Shown: positions 44,956-53,971 of the stretch, piece after piece
How positions within the stretch are numbered: position 1 is the stretch's first letter
Layout of the letters: every line of letters begins with the position of its first letter
Source: Bacteroidota bacterium
Lineage (GTDB): Bacteria > Bacteroidota > Bacteroidia > B-17B0 > Aurantibacillaceae
DNA length: 64,000 nucleotides
NCBI GenBank assembly: GCA_018267825.1
Contig: JAFDXR010000006.1
Span: forward strand, 1 to 64,000
Direction: 5' to 3'
Program-made: the position numbers and the translations under genes
The notes under the pieces: generated by a model
The model's input: the letters and a program-made list of their open reading frames with translations, nothing else
The model's database searches: none
Told to the model about the DNA's origin: nothing

Positions 44956-44963
44956 CAAATGTA
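44956..44963 (-). promoter_or_regulatory. -7 box of the dCMP deaminase gene
   Basis: TACATTTG matches TAnnTTTG and is 8 nt before the ATG, so transcription may begin at or near the start codon. No clear -33 element was checked out further upstream. Confidence 0.4.
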
Positions 44964-45010
44964 CGCTTTCCCCCGAAATAATTCAGAAGCTCTGCCATCA
45001 AAGACAGCCC

Positions 45011-45853
45011 TCAGAGTGCGCGCATTTTCAGGCAATGTTCACGTCCGCTGGCTAATCCGTAACGGTAATCTTCGTGAAGCAGTTCTTTGGAATTGGTAAA
45101 TACACCGGCTTTCAGCGAGTCGGCCGGAGCTATCTGATGAATGGTGATACCGGCAGGAGGGTTGTTGATGAAATCGACAGAGCGGTTGTACTTCGCAATA
45201 TTTTCAGAAAAGGCTTTCCGTACATGCTCCTGTTTGTTGTAATACATTTCGCCAATGACATCGATCCACGACTTTCCTATTTTTTCGTTGGCAGGTGTTG
45301 TACGCACCACTGTAATGTCGGTGGCCCCCTGTGCTACTACCCACTCTACCGGCAATGGATCGCCCCAGGCTCCATCCATATAATCCTGTCCCTGTACAGG
45401 ATGTTTTCCTTTCGAGATGAAAGGCAGAGAGCATGATGCTATGATAGCCTCACACCAGTTGGTTTGTGTGGGATCGCAGTAATATGGCTCGCCGGTTGTT
45501 CTGCTGGTCATCACCACGGCAAATGTGCGGCCCTGCAGATGCTGGTTTGCAGCGATGATATCGAATGGAAAATGAATGGTTGAAATGTCGTAAAACACAT
45601 CTACGTTCATTACCGGTTGCAGACGCAGCACATTGGCATAGTCAACGAAACGTTTTTTCTCGGAAAGGAAACAAATGGCGCCAAAGCAATGCCCGGGCTG
45701 ATTGGCAATGTAATACGATGCGGCAATAGCACCCCCCGAAACCCCGGCGTATATATCGAATGGCTTGTAATCATGCTCCAGGAAAGCATCGAGCACACCC
45801 GAGCTGAATGCTGTGCGAAACCCACCTCCCTGTATGATCAATGCTTTTTTCAA
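45011..45853 (-). CDS. Patatin-like phospholipase
   Basis: A 280-residue serine hydrolase of the patatin family. The oxyanion loop is GGGFR (9-13), the nucleophile S39 is in GVSGG, and the partner D160 is in MDGAWGDP. Such proteins deacylate phospholipids. There is no signal peptide. It resembles YjjU-like bacterial patatins. Its role here is not evident. Confidence 0.85.
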   Translation of the reverse strand: MKKALIIQGGGFRTAFSSGVLDAFLEHDYKPFDIYAGVSGGAIAASYYIANQPGHCFGAICFLSEKKRFVDYANVLRLQPVMNVDVFYDISTIHFPFDIIAANQHLQGRTFAVVMTSRTTGEPYYCDPTQTNWCEAIIASCSLPFISKGKHPVQGQDYMDGAWGDPLPVEWVVAQGATDITVVRTTPANEKIGKSWIDVIGEMYYNKQEHVRKAFSENIAKYNRSVDFINNPPAGITIHQIAPADSLKAGVFTNSKELLHEDYRYGLASGREHCLKMRAL

Positions 45854-46086
45854 TGTACTCTAAAGTATAAAACTAGTTCTTAATCCTGAAAAGAAAATGA
45901 ACTTTTGTTCTATCTTACTATCCTTTATGTTCAGGCAATGAGCCGGTTTCGCTAAGACCAGCTGCCAGCCTGTTCCATTTTGATGAGCATGCGGACTATG
46001 TTTTCAGAAGCATGATTTCCCGGATTGAGAAAAACCGCGGAATTTTTATCGGCTTTTACAGGCAAGGCCGGAGCGGTATCCAAAGA

Positions 46087-46830
46087 TTAATTAATGATCT
46101 GTCCTTTGTTATTCTCCAGTTTTTCCCTCCATTGGCGGAGTTCCCCGGATGTCTGCCCGACCCAATCAGTTATCTCACCCACAATTTTCAGGGGTTCTGT
46201 ACTGCGATAAGACTGCGTCATATTTCCGGGAAATTTCTTATTCGTTACGTTCGGATCATTCTCAAAACGTCCCGTAGGCTCCACGATATAAACGCGTTCA
46301 CGCCCAGCTCCTTTGGCCAGGGCTGCAGCCAGCCCTGCACCATTTACCAGGGCCGTAAAATAAATATGGTTCATCACAAGATCCGCCTCGTAGTTGGATT
46401 TGCTGCCGGCCGTGAGAAAATCGCCCACCTTTAAATCGGCTTTTGTTCCATGATAAAAAGGGCCTGTGCAGGAAGGCTCATCGGTATACGAAGCCGCTGT
46501 TTGGCGGTGTTTTTGGGCAGCAGCATGGTCGCCCAGCTCCTCACAGCATTTGGCAAGGTCGGAATATATAAGGGGAAAAGCACTCTTAACCGAATCGTCG
46601 TTTATGTTCAAGGCCATTTGCAAAACAGTCTCTTTCCACTTCAAGCGATCGGCAACATGTTTCTGATGGCGCGATACATAATGGGCGGCAATGAATTTTT
46701 CGAAATCCAATGTGGCTTCGTTCCAGGCACGGAGAAATACTTCAGCCGCTTCTTCCGGCTGGCCTTTTCCTTCCAGTGCCATTCCCTGGATACAGAGTTT
46801 AACAATTGTGTTGGTCGGGTCGAATGCCAT
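46087..46830 (-). CDS. arr: Rifampin ADP-ribosyltransferase (Arr) with N-terminal helical domain
   Basis: A 247-residue protein. Residues 122-240 match Arr enzymes almost end to end (GPFYHGTKADLKVGD, SNYE, NHIYFTAL, VYIVEPTG, DPNVTNKKFPGN, SYRS-EPLKIVGE), which inactivate rifamycins by ADP-ribosylation with NAD. Residues 1-118 are an extra all-helical domain like a TPR fold, absent from the approximately 140-residue classical Arr. The rest of the neighbourhood shows no mobile element, so it appears to be a native chromosomal gene. Resistance needs testing. Confidence 0.85.
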   Translation of the reverse strand: MAFDPTNTIVKLCIQGMALEGKGQPEEAAEVFLRAWNEATLDFEKFIAAHYVSRHQKHVADRLKWKETVLQMALNINDDSVKSAFPLIYSDLAKCCEELGDHAAAQKHRQTAASYTDEPSCTGPFYHGTKADLKVGDFLTAGSKSNYEADLVMNHIYFTALVNGAGLAAALAKGAGRERVYIVEPTGRFENDPNVTNKKFPGNMTQSYRSTEPLKIVGEITDWVGQTSGELRQWREKLENNKGQIIN

Positions 46831-46874
46831 ATACCGTTTTTTTAAATGCGACCTGACAGCCGTTCAGGCTTTAC

Positions 46875-47702
46875 CTATTCCAGAATGATCTTCTGATATT
46901 GCGATTGGCTGCCTTCTTCAATTAAAACAAAGTACATACCTCTTTCCAGGTCTTTCACATTTATTTTTTCGTTGCTTTGCGAAGACTTCATAGTGCTTAT
47001 GGTTTGTCCCAATTGATTCAACAATGTAATGGTGTGTTCGGCTGAAGGATTGCTGAACTTAATATCCAGCTGGTTGGTAGCGGGGTTTGGGGATACGGTA
47101 TTATTATTTACCAGGTTGTTTTTTTGTATACCGGTTGTAACAGGGGGCTGAATGCAGCAATTGCCGCCAGCTGATACATTCTGAGGCGAAGTACTTAAAT
47201 AGCATCCGTACTGTGTCTTGTGATAATAAAATGTCCCGCCGAACATGGCCATAAAGTAATCGGTGATCTGGTCGGGTGTATTACAGCCCCCCTGGCTGGT
47301 GGTGTTGCTGCAGGAATAATTGCATATAACAGACGTATAGCCATAGGAGTTACTATATGTTACCGTCGGAGCGAAAATAATACTTGTGGATGTGGTAGGC
47401 GCCACATGCAGCGTAGTGGTAGGAACGCCCGGGCTGCAATGTGTACTCGGACTACTATTATAACCAGCGTAAACAACCTGCACCACATTGGCTGAATAAG
47501 TTCCGGTTACCTGAACATCGATGGCTTCATAACTGACAATTCCAATTTTGAGGTTCGGAATATTCTGGTCGACATTAATTTGCAAAAATCCTCCATCGTA
47601 ATTCGAATAGATGATCACGTTACCGCTCGCGTTGCAAAAGCTTTGAGCCCTTGACAGCATAGACAGAGTAACCAGAAATAAACAGGTGTAAAGTAGTTTC
47701 AT
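46875..47702 (-). CDS. Secreted protein with T9SS type A sorting domain
   Basis: A 275-residue protein from ATG 47702 (signal peptide MKLLYTCLFLVTLSMLSRAQ). The middle has several cysteines (CNYSCSN, GGNCCIQ), and the end (VSPNPATNQLDIKFSNPS, LERGMYFVLIEEGSQ) is a T9SS C-terminal domain, so it should be exported and anchored at the cell surface. An upstream ATG at 47801 would put the signal inside. Function of the body is unknown. Confidence 0.85.
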   Translation of the reverse strand: MKLLYTCLFLVTLSMLSRAQSFCNASGNVIIYSNYDGGFLQINVDQNIPNLKIGIVSYEAIDVQVTGTYSANVVQVVYAGYNSSPSTHCSPGVPTTTLHVAPTTSTSIIFAPTVTYSNSYGYTSVICNYSCSNTTSQGGCNTPDQITDYFMAMFGGTFYYHKTQYGCYLSTSPQNVSAGGNCCIQPPVTTGIQKNNLVNNNTVSPNPATNQLDIKFSNPSAEHTITLLNQLGQTISTMKSSQSNEKINVKDLERGMYFVLIEEGSQSQYQKIILE

Positions 47703-47859
47703 AGAAGTTTGTTTTAGGTGGTGAGGGATATTTAACAAACTTAGTAAAAGTCTGCTTATATCAAACCAGGTTTCCTGAAAAATGACAAACAATGCGTCCA
47801 CATGCTTCTGCGGTTTCCTGAAACAATCCGTTTTATTTTACCGGCAATACTTCATTTCA

Positions 47860-49269
47860 TTAACCGGGTAATTGATAATTCAACGAACCGTTTATATAGG
47901 TCAGCTCCATAAATAGTTTAATAAACTTCAGTTTATATTCCGCCAGTTTTACTTCTGCATCCAACCACTTATTCTCGCGTGAATTAAGCATGAACAAAGA
48001 ACTTTCGCCTCCTGTAAATTTTAATCTTTCCGCTTCAAGAAGCAATTTACTGTAGGTCAGAGAGCGCTCTGCATGACTGATCTGTCCGGCTACAATATGG
48101 ATGGCTTCCTGCAGGTATTTTCTTTTAAACGTCAGTTGATTTTGTTTGTTGGCCGTTTCCAGTTCATTGTTTTTAACTTCCAGTGCAGACATTTTATATT
48201 CATTCCGTGGTTTTCTCAAAAACAATGGAAAGGAAAAATTGGCGCCCCATTTATAGGCATTCGCATTAAAACCTGCATAATTCAACGTATTCGGCGTGTT
48301 CAAAAAATTGTAATTCAGGTCGAGTACCGGTTTTATCATTTCACGCTTCAGTCTTTTTTCCGCCTCCAGTATCTTCTGCCTGGATACATATTGGGAAATA
48401 ATGGGGTTATTGCTTCCTTCAAAAATCATGGCCTGTTGCACCTGTTTAAGAACAGACAAATAGACCGATTCGAGGCTGTCTGACAAATGACTTGCAGAAA
48501 GTGCCACCTGACCTGTCATTGGATTTAATACAGACAATTCATTCAACTTTTTTACAAGCTCCATACTTACAGCCTGTTTATCGAGCAGGCGGCCCTGATA
48601 AAGAATAGCAGCCTCAATGGTATCGACCGAAGGTCTTTCGCCGATTGCCGAAAGGTCTGCCACTCCCTTCAGACGCTGATCCGCAAGATTGGTGAAGTAA
48701 GCATACAGGCCATTCATTTTTTTGGTAAAAAGCGCCTCCACATAGGTATTGGAAGCGGCGAACAAAAGTTCATTGAACTGTATCTTTTGTTCAGCAGTAA
48801 AATAATCGGCATAATGCCCGGCTTTTATGAATTCAGCCCGGCGTTTATCAAACATCAATCCCTGAAGCAAACTGGCTTCTAGGCCAATGTATGGAAGACC
48901 AGCAGAGGGCGTATTTTTTTCAGGATTCAAATAAACGCCCTGCCCGTATTGATATCCCACTTTCAGGTATTGCGCTGTAAATAATGGCTGCTTTAATTCT
49001 GCATTCCCAAATGTGTAATAATTGGAGGAGTTAAACTGTTTGCTTTCCATACCTGCCGACAACAGCGGATCATAGTTCCCCCGGGCAGCGTTGAAAAGTG
49101 ATTGTCCATAGGCTCTGCTATTCTCTGCTTTGCAGGCCAATGGATTAGACTCCCTGATCGCATCCAGAAAAGAATTATAATTGTAAGACACATCTGGTTG
49201 TGACACACAGATTGCACTAAACGCAACGAATACTATACTTACTTTATTTCTTGTCAGAAACCGCATCAT
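47860..49269 (-). CDS. TolC-family outer-membrane efflux protein
   Basis: A TolC-like protein of 469 residues from the preferred ATG 49269 (signal peptide then SQPDVSYNYNSFLDAIRESNPL). It forms the outer-membrane channel for the ABC/HlyD fusion encoded just upstream; the start overlaps that gene's end by about 25 nt. An ATG at 49350 gives a longer non-signal leader. The typical helical pattern and ends are visible, but the export substrate is not. Confidence 0.85.
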   Translation of the reverse strand: MMRFLTRNKVSIVFVAFSAICVSQPDVSYNYNSFLDAIRESNPLACKAENSRAYGQSLFNAARGNYDPLLSAGMESKQFNSSNYYTFGNAELKQPLFTAQYLKVGYQYGQGVYLNPEKNTPSAGLPYIGLEASLLQGLMFDKRRAEFIKAGHYADYFTAEQKIQFNELLFAASNTYVEALFTKKMNGLYAYFTNLADQRLKGVADLSAIGERPSVDTIEAAILYQGRLLDKQAVSMELVKKLNELSVLNPMTGQVALSASHLSDSLESVYLSVLKQVQQAMIFEGSNNPIISQYVSRQKILEAEKRLKREMIKPVLDLNYNFLNTPNTLNYAGFNANAYKWGANFSFPLFLRKPRNEYKMSALEVKNNELETANKQNQLTFKRKYLQEAIHIVAGQISHAERSLTYSKLLLEAERLKFTGGESSLFMLNSRENKWLDAEVKLAEYKLKFIKLFMELTYINGSLNYQLPG

Positions 49270-51478
49270 TTTTAACCTTGTTTTTTGTTTTATAAAACTC
49301 CGGCGGAAATCCATTCGCTTTTCGCCATAATTCGTAAACCAGCGGAACATTCCTCAGCAGGGCAAATCCCTTAACGCCACCGCCGATCTGAATGGCATCG
49401 GGCCAGCGATTGCCTTTGTTGATTGCCAGGACCCTGAATTTTCCATTGGATGATATAGCTTTGTCGAATGTGACTATTTCGGCACTAAAGCTACCATAGC
49501 TCAATCCGGGCCAGCCGGAGAATACGAATGCAGGCCAGCCATCAAAGATCAACTGCACGGTTTGTCCTTTTTCAATGAGCGGCAAATCCACCGGGTCGAT
49601 ATACAATTCAACCGCCTGTTCTTTCTGAACCGGCACAATGTTACAGATCATACCACCTTCCTTCACAATTTCACCAATGCCTTTCAATGCCATGTTGTTC
49701 ACATAACCATCCTGTGGGGCCAACACATAATAGTATGTATTTCTGAGAGCGTAGTTTGAAAGCTGATTCTGTAACTTGGTCAAAGAACCCTCAGCTTCAT
49801 AATACATAGATATTGTGCTGAACTTATCGGATTCCGCTTTCATGAGTTTTTCATTGTATTCCTGGGTTGTGGCATGAAGCTCTATCTCCGCGATTAAAAG
49901 TTCGTTTTTTGTGGCGATGACTTTATTCTCAGCCGCAATCCGCCTGGCATAGACCTCCTGTACTTTCACTTTCCTGTTTTCCAGTTCCGTTTTTGAAATA
50001 ACGCCTTTTGACAGCAACTCTTCAAAGCGTTTCATTTGTTCTTCTGCCACTTTATAATTGCCCGCCGTGGCCTTTACCTCTGCACTGTCGCTCGCCAGTT
50101 TCGCCTTTATCTGTATGATCTTATTCTTTATCTGTTCCGTTTTGAGGCGAAGCGACTTGTTAATAGCGTCGATCTGATTATTGATGGCTGCTGTCTTGCT
50201 TTCGTAAGAGCGGAGAGAAACTTCCTTGGATTTCACTTGTGCTTCGGATCTCTGCACCAGCAGCGAATCCATATACTCCTCCTTGATCTCCGATATAAAA
50301 GCAATCGTATCATTCTTCTTCACGAAGTCACCATCCCGGATGAACCATTTCTCGATCCTTCCTGCGATCCTGGAGGTGACCTGCTGGGGCTTGTTTTCCG
50401 GGTTCAGCACACTCACTTCGCCCGACATGCTCACACTCTGGGTCCAGGGTAGAAAAAGCGTTACCCCAAAAGCCAGTAACAGTGCATAAAACATCCATTT
50501 CATGGGCCTGGTAAAATAGGGACGATACACTTTTGCTGTTGCGCGCAGGTAATTCGTTTCTTCGGAACGCAGGTAAGATTCTTGCGGATTCTTCTCAAAC
50601 AGAAGCTCCAGTTTATATAAGCCAGTCACCATGTCGTAGCACGTACCAAGACCACTGACCAGCTTTTCAACTGAATTAATAACGAGGAGTATGATCACTT
50701 CAGAAGCCACAAACTGGCCAATATTCAGCTCTCCGGCCTGAACAAGATATGCCCCAAAGAAGAGCAAAACACCGGCAAAGAGAATTTTGAAAAACAATAT
50801 TCCTTTGTACTGCTTTTCAAATGCATGGTAATACTCCTTCCTATAATCAATATACCGGTTCAGCTCAGCATCGATTTGCGCTTCGTGGAGTTCCCCGGAA
50901 CTCAGGGTTGCAAAGATCTGATACTTCTGCGTGGAGGTGTTCAGATTGGCGTTCTGAGCCCGTTTGCCATAACAGGCAATGATAAGATAGAAAACCACTC
51001 CGAGAACAACAGAGAACAGAAAGAACCAATTGCTGTAAGCCGGAAGCAAAAGAATCCCAAAAACCACGCTTATAACTGAAAATGAAAAATCAAGCAGAAT
51101 TTTACCAATGCCTTTCTGCAGGGTGACCACTTCAAAAAAATGCGCGATCTTTTTATGCACCCCACGCTCATTGCCGGTAACCATTGCGATGCGCTCCGTG
51201 AGGTTGCAAAATATGCGCTCCTGAAGCGTTTCATTGAGCCGCATTTGCCATAGCTGCAAAAGACCGATGAACAATATTACAGCAAGCGTCAGCAAACTTA
51301 ACAATACGAGTGAAGCAGAAAAACGACCGGCCATGGTGTATGTAATAATTCCCTGGATCGTCAGCGGAATGGTCATATACAACACGCCCTGGAGCATGGC
51401 AAGGGCATAAATATTATAAACCACTTTCTTTTCCCTGCTGAGCCACTTAAACAGCAGTTTTGTTTTATCACTTATCAT
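49244..51478 (-). CDS. ABC-exporter transmembrane domain fused to HlyD adaptor, no ATPase
   Basis: A 744-residue protein. Residues 1-300 are an ABC-exporter membrane domain (helices about 20-45, 55-75, 125-170, 228-275; NSVEKLVSGLGTCYDMVTGLYKLEL is typical of the end of such domains). Instead of the nucleotide-binding domain, residue 305 onward leads to a new membrane helix (327-346) and a HlyD adaptor: lipoyl part (365-395), long coiled coil (about 400-600, with RFEELLSKGVISKTELE near 484-500 for TolC contact) and beta-barrel. No Walker A, signature or Walker B is present. Next to TolC it looks like an exporter whose ATPase is missing or acts in trans. Confidence 0.85.
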   Translation of the reverse strand: MISDKTKLLFKWLSREKKVVYNIYALAMLQGVLYMTIPLTIQGIITYTMAGRFSASLVLLSLLTLAVILFIGLLQLWQMRLNETLQERIFCNLTERIAMVTGNERGVHKKIAHFFEVVTLQKGIGKILLDFSFSVISVVFGILLLPAYSNWFFLFSVVLGVVFYLIIACYGKRAQNANLNTSTQKYQIFATLSSGELHEAQIDAELNRYIDYRKEYYHAFEKQYKGILFFKILFAGVLLFFGAYLVQAGELNIGQFVASEVIILLVINSVEKLVSGLGTCYDMVTGLYKLELLFEKNPQESYLRSEETNYLRATAKVYRPYFTRPMKWMFYALLLAFGVTLFLPWTQSVSMSGEVSVLNPENKPQQVTSRIAGRIEKWFIRDGDFVKKNDTIAFISEIKEEYMDSLLVQRSEAQVKSKEVSLRSYESKTAAINNQIDAINKSLRLKTEQIKNKIIQIKAKLASDSAEVKATAGNYKVAEEQMKRFEELLSKGVISKTELENRKVKVQEVYARRIAAENKVIATKNELLIAEIELHATTQEYNEKLMKAESDKFSTISMYYEAEGSLTKLQNQLSNYALRNTYYYVLAPQDGYVNNMALKGIGEIVKEGGMICNIVPVQKEQAVELYIDPVDLPLIEKGQTVQLIFDGWPAFVFSGWPGLSYGSFSAEIVTFDKAISSNGKFRVLAINKGNRWPDAIQIGGGVKGFALLRNVPLVYELWRKANGFPPEFYKTKNKVKNDAVSDKK

Positions 51479-51540
51479 ATTCTCTCAGAAGAAAAACAGG
51501 ATTAAATTTAAATTGTCACTTCATTATCTTTTCTAGGTAA

Positions 51541-51648
51541 TCATCCGGAAAAACCACTGCTCCTATTGATAGCATTGATCTGTGTCTTTATTACCATATA
51601 GCTCAACGGTGAGACGTTGGTAAAGCGGATGGGTTTTTTTCTTTTCAT
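51541..51648 (-). CDS. Possible small protein downstream of sbtA
   Basis: A 35-residue frame (MKRKKPIRFTNVSPLSYMV...) starts 8 nt after the sbtA stop on the same strand, so it would be the last gene of that operon. It is basic and has no known family. It may be chance; no other support. Confidence 0.3.
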   Translation of the reverse strand: MKRKKPIRFTNVSPLSYMVIKTQINAINRSSGFSG

Positions 51649-51656
51649 ATAAATGA

Positions 51657-52613
51657 TTATTTGATGAATGACAAATACAAGGGCATACCAAGCGTGATGT
51701 TCAGCGGGAATGTAACCGCAAGGGCCATGGGCAGATAAAGGCCCGGATTTGCTTTAGGTACTGCCAGTTTCATGGCCGCCGGTACAGCAATGTAGGAAGC
51801 ACTTGCCGCCAGGACCGCAAAAATAAACCGGTTGGCTACATCTGTTGTCACGAAACCACTGAGCAATGCAACCACCGAGCCATTAACCAGGGGAACTATG
51901 ATTGCAAATAGCAGGGGAAATAAACCATGAGAAGAAAAGGAACTTAATTTTCTTCCGCTGGAGATGCCCATATCGAGCAGGAAAATAGCCAGGAAACCTT
52001 TAAAGATATCGGTTGTAAAAGGTTTAATTCCTTCTGCCTGCTTGGCATTCGCAAAGTATCCGATAACCAGGCTGCCAACAATCAATAACACACTCCCGTT
52101 GGTAAAGGAATGCAGGATCAGTGACTTGCGGTTAATCACTTTCGACTCATCCTGCGCATAGATAGAGAAAAGCACGAGGGCAGAGATAATAGCCGGCGAC
52201 TCCATCAATGCCATCACCGCTACCATGTGGCCATGCAATTCCATTTTTTGAGACTCGAGGTAAGAGACCCCGGTTACAAATGTGACGGCGCTAACCGATC
52301 CATAAGCTGCTGCAATGGCCACCGCATCGTAAACCGACAACTTCCGCCTGAGGATAAAAAACGTGTATACCGGAATCAAGACACTCAGGCCGACACCAAA
52401 CAACATCGTAAACAGGATTTCAGAGGTCATTGTTTCATTCGACAATTCCTGACCGCCTTTAAATCCAATGGCAAACAGAAGATAGAGTGAAATAAACTTG
52501 GACGAGTTCGCAGGGATCTCGAGATCACTTTTGATTTTTACTGCGATGATGCCCAAAAGAAAAAACATAAACGCGGGGTTTGTAATATTGGATATAAGTA
52601 AATCCAGATTCAT
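51657..52613 (-). CDS. Sodium-dependent bicarbonate transporter, SbtA family
   Basis: A 318-residue integral membrane protein with about ten helices, arranged as two inverted halves. It matches the SbtA-type bicarbonate permease family (for example AAAYGSVSAVTFVTG, PAFMFFLLGI, FLLDMGISSG, AASASYIAVPAAMK). These take up HCO3- with Na+. The SbtB PII-like partner of cyanobacteria is not present next to it. It is the fourth gene from the end of a tight operon, 5 nt after dihydroorotase. Confidence 0.88.
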   Translation of the reverse strand: MNLDLLISNITNPAFMFFLLGIIAVKIKSDLEIPANSSKFISLYLLFAIGFKGGQELSNETMTSEILFTMLFGVGLSVLIPVYTFFILRRKLSVYDAVAIAAAYGSVSAVTFVTGVSYLESQKMELHGHMVAVMALMESPAIISALVLFSIYAQDESKVINRKSLILHSFTNGSVLLIVGSLVIGYFANAKQAEGIKPFTTDIFKGFLAIFLLDMGISSGRKLSSFSSHGLFPLLFAIIVPLVNGSVVALLSGFVTTDVANRFIFAVLAASASYIAVPAAMKLAVPKANPGLYLPMALAVTFPLNITLGMPLYLSFIK

Positions 52614-52618
52614 CGTCT

Positions 52619-53968
52619 TTATCTGTTTTGGTTAAAAATTAATCGGTGAACATGCCTTTGATTCGTCCATTTTCCGGACCGGAGTATCATGGAGCCATTT
52701 ACCATGACGGTATCAATCACCCCTCTGAGTGTTTCATGCTCAAAAGGTGACCAGCCACATGTGTATAGCAAATCACTGCCGGCGATTGTGTGAGCTGCAT
52801 GCAGGTCGAATAAAACCAGATCGGCATAATATCCCTCCCGGATATACCCCCTGTCCCTGATACAAAAAATATCTGCCGGATGATGGCTCGTCTTTTCCAC
52901 CATATCCTCCAGCGAAATTTCTCCGCGGTGGTAAAGCTCGGTCAGCACCGGCAATGTATGCTGAACGGATGGCGCACCGGACTTGCTATTGAAGTAATCC
53001 GTTAGTTTTTCGGTTAAAAGATGGGGGGCGTGATCTGTTGCAATCGTGTCGATCCGGTTACTTCTGATGGCTTCCAGAAGCTGAACCCGGTCCTGCTCAC
53101 TCTTGATCGAGGGATTCCATTTGATGCGCATGCCTTTTTTCCCGTAATCGCCTGAATTGAAATAAAGGTGATGAATGCAGGCTTCTGCTGTAATACGCTT
53201 ATGGCCGGAAGCGATAGCATGATCAAATAAACTGGTTTCAACTCCTGTTGACACATGAAGGATATGCAGCCTCGCATTGTATAACCTGGCCATCTCCACC
53301 ACCCTGCCGGTAGCCGCATAACAGGCTTCTGAACTCCGGATCTCCGCATGCATGTGAGCTTGTATATTCTTTCCATGAAGGGCTCTGTATGCTGTTTCAT
53401 TTTTCCCGATGATGTTCTCATCTTCACAATGCAAGGCAATTAAAGAACCGCTCCTCGAAAACAGCTCCTTCAGATAAGCGGGATTGTTGCACAACAGAGA
53501 ATCCTTCTGATCAAAATAAAGTCCATCGTCGGTGAGCCCGCACACCAGTGCATTATCGACCCTCAAGGCCTCTTCCAGGTTTTGCGCATTCAGTCCAAAA
53601 TAAAAGGAATAATTGGCGTAAGACGACTGAGATGCAAGTCTGTATTTCTCCTCCAAATGCTCCATGGTGGTAGCATTCGGCAACGTATTGGGCATTTCCA
53701 TGTACGAAGTCACGCCGCCTGCCACAGCCGCTTTTGATTCACTGTCGATCGTTCCTTTGTAACTCAGACCAGGTTCCCGAAAATGAACATGGGTATCAAT
53801 CAAACCCGGGATCAGGTATAATCCTGAAGCATCGATTACTTCATCATGAGGCTTTGCCTGAATGGAAGATCCAACATGTTCTATGCGTTCGCCACGGACC
53901 AGAACATCTCCCTGGCTGATCTGACCTTCATTAATAATGGTGGCGTTTTTTATCAATTGATTTTTCAT
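52619..53968 (-). CDS. pyrC: Dihydroorotase (class I)
   Basis: A 449-residue amidohydrolase. Metal and catalytic motifs: HVHFREPG near residue 60, TDDG, HCED, HVSTG and DHAPH. It makes dihydroorotate in pyrimidine synthesis; hydantoinase-type activity is a less likely alternative. It is part of the LysR-linked operon, 3 nt after the zinc-ribbon gene. Its substrate pathway starts from carbamoyl phosphate, which is made from bicarbonate. Confidence 0.88.
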   Translation of the reverse strand: MKNQLIKNATIINEGQISQGDVLVRGERIEHVGSSIQAKPHDEVIDASGLYLIPGLIDTHVHFREPGLSYKGTIDSESKAAVAGGVTSYMEMPNTLPNATTMEHLEEKYRLASQSSYANYSFYFGLNAQNLEEALRVDNALVCGLTDDGLYFDQKDSLLCNNPAYLKELFSRSGSLIALHCEDENIIGKNETAYRALHGKNIQAHMHAEIRSSEACYAATGRVVEMARLYNARLHILHVSTGVETSLFDHAIASGHKRITAEACIHHLYFNSGDYGKKGMRIKWNPSIKSEQDRVQLLEAIRSNRIDTIATDHAPHLLTEKLTDYFNSKSGAPSVQHTLPVLTELYHRGEISLEDMVEKTSHHPADIFCIRDRGYIREGYYADLVLFDLHAAHTIAGSDLLYTCGWSPFEHETLRGVIDTVMVNGSMILRSGKWTNQRHVHRLIFNQNR

Positions 53969-53971
53969 CGT

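Noticed and set aside
46012-46434. 140-codon plus-strand frame
   Set aside because: Mostly antisense to the conserved Arr domain.
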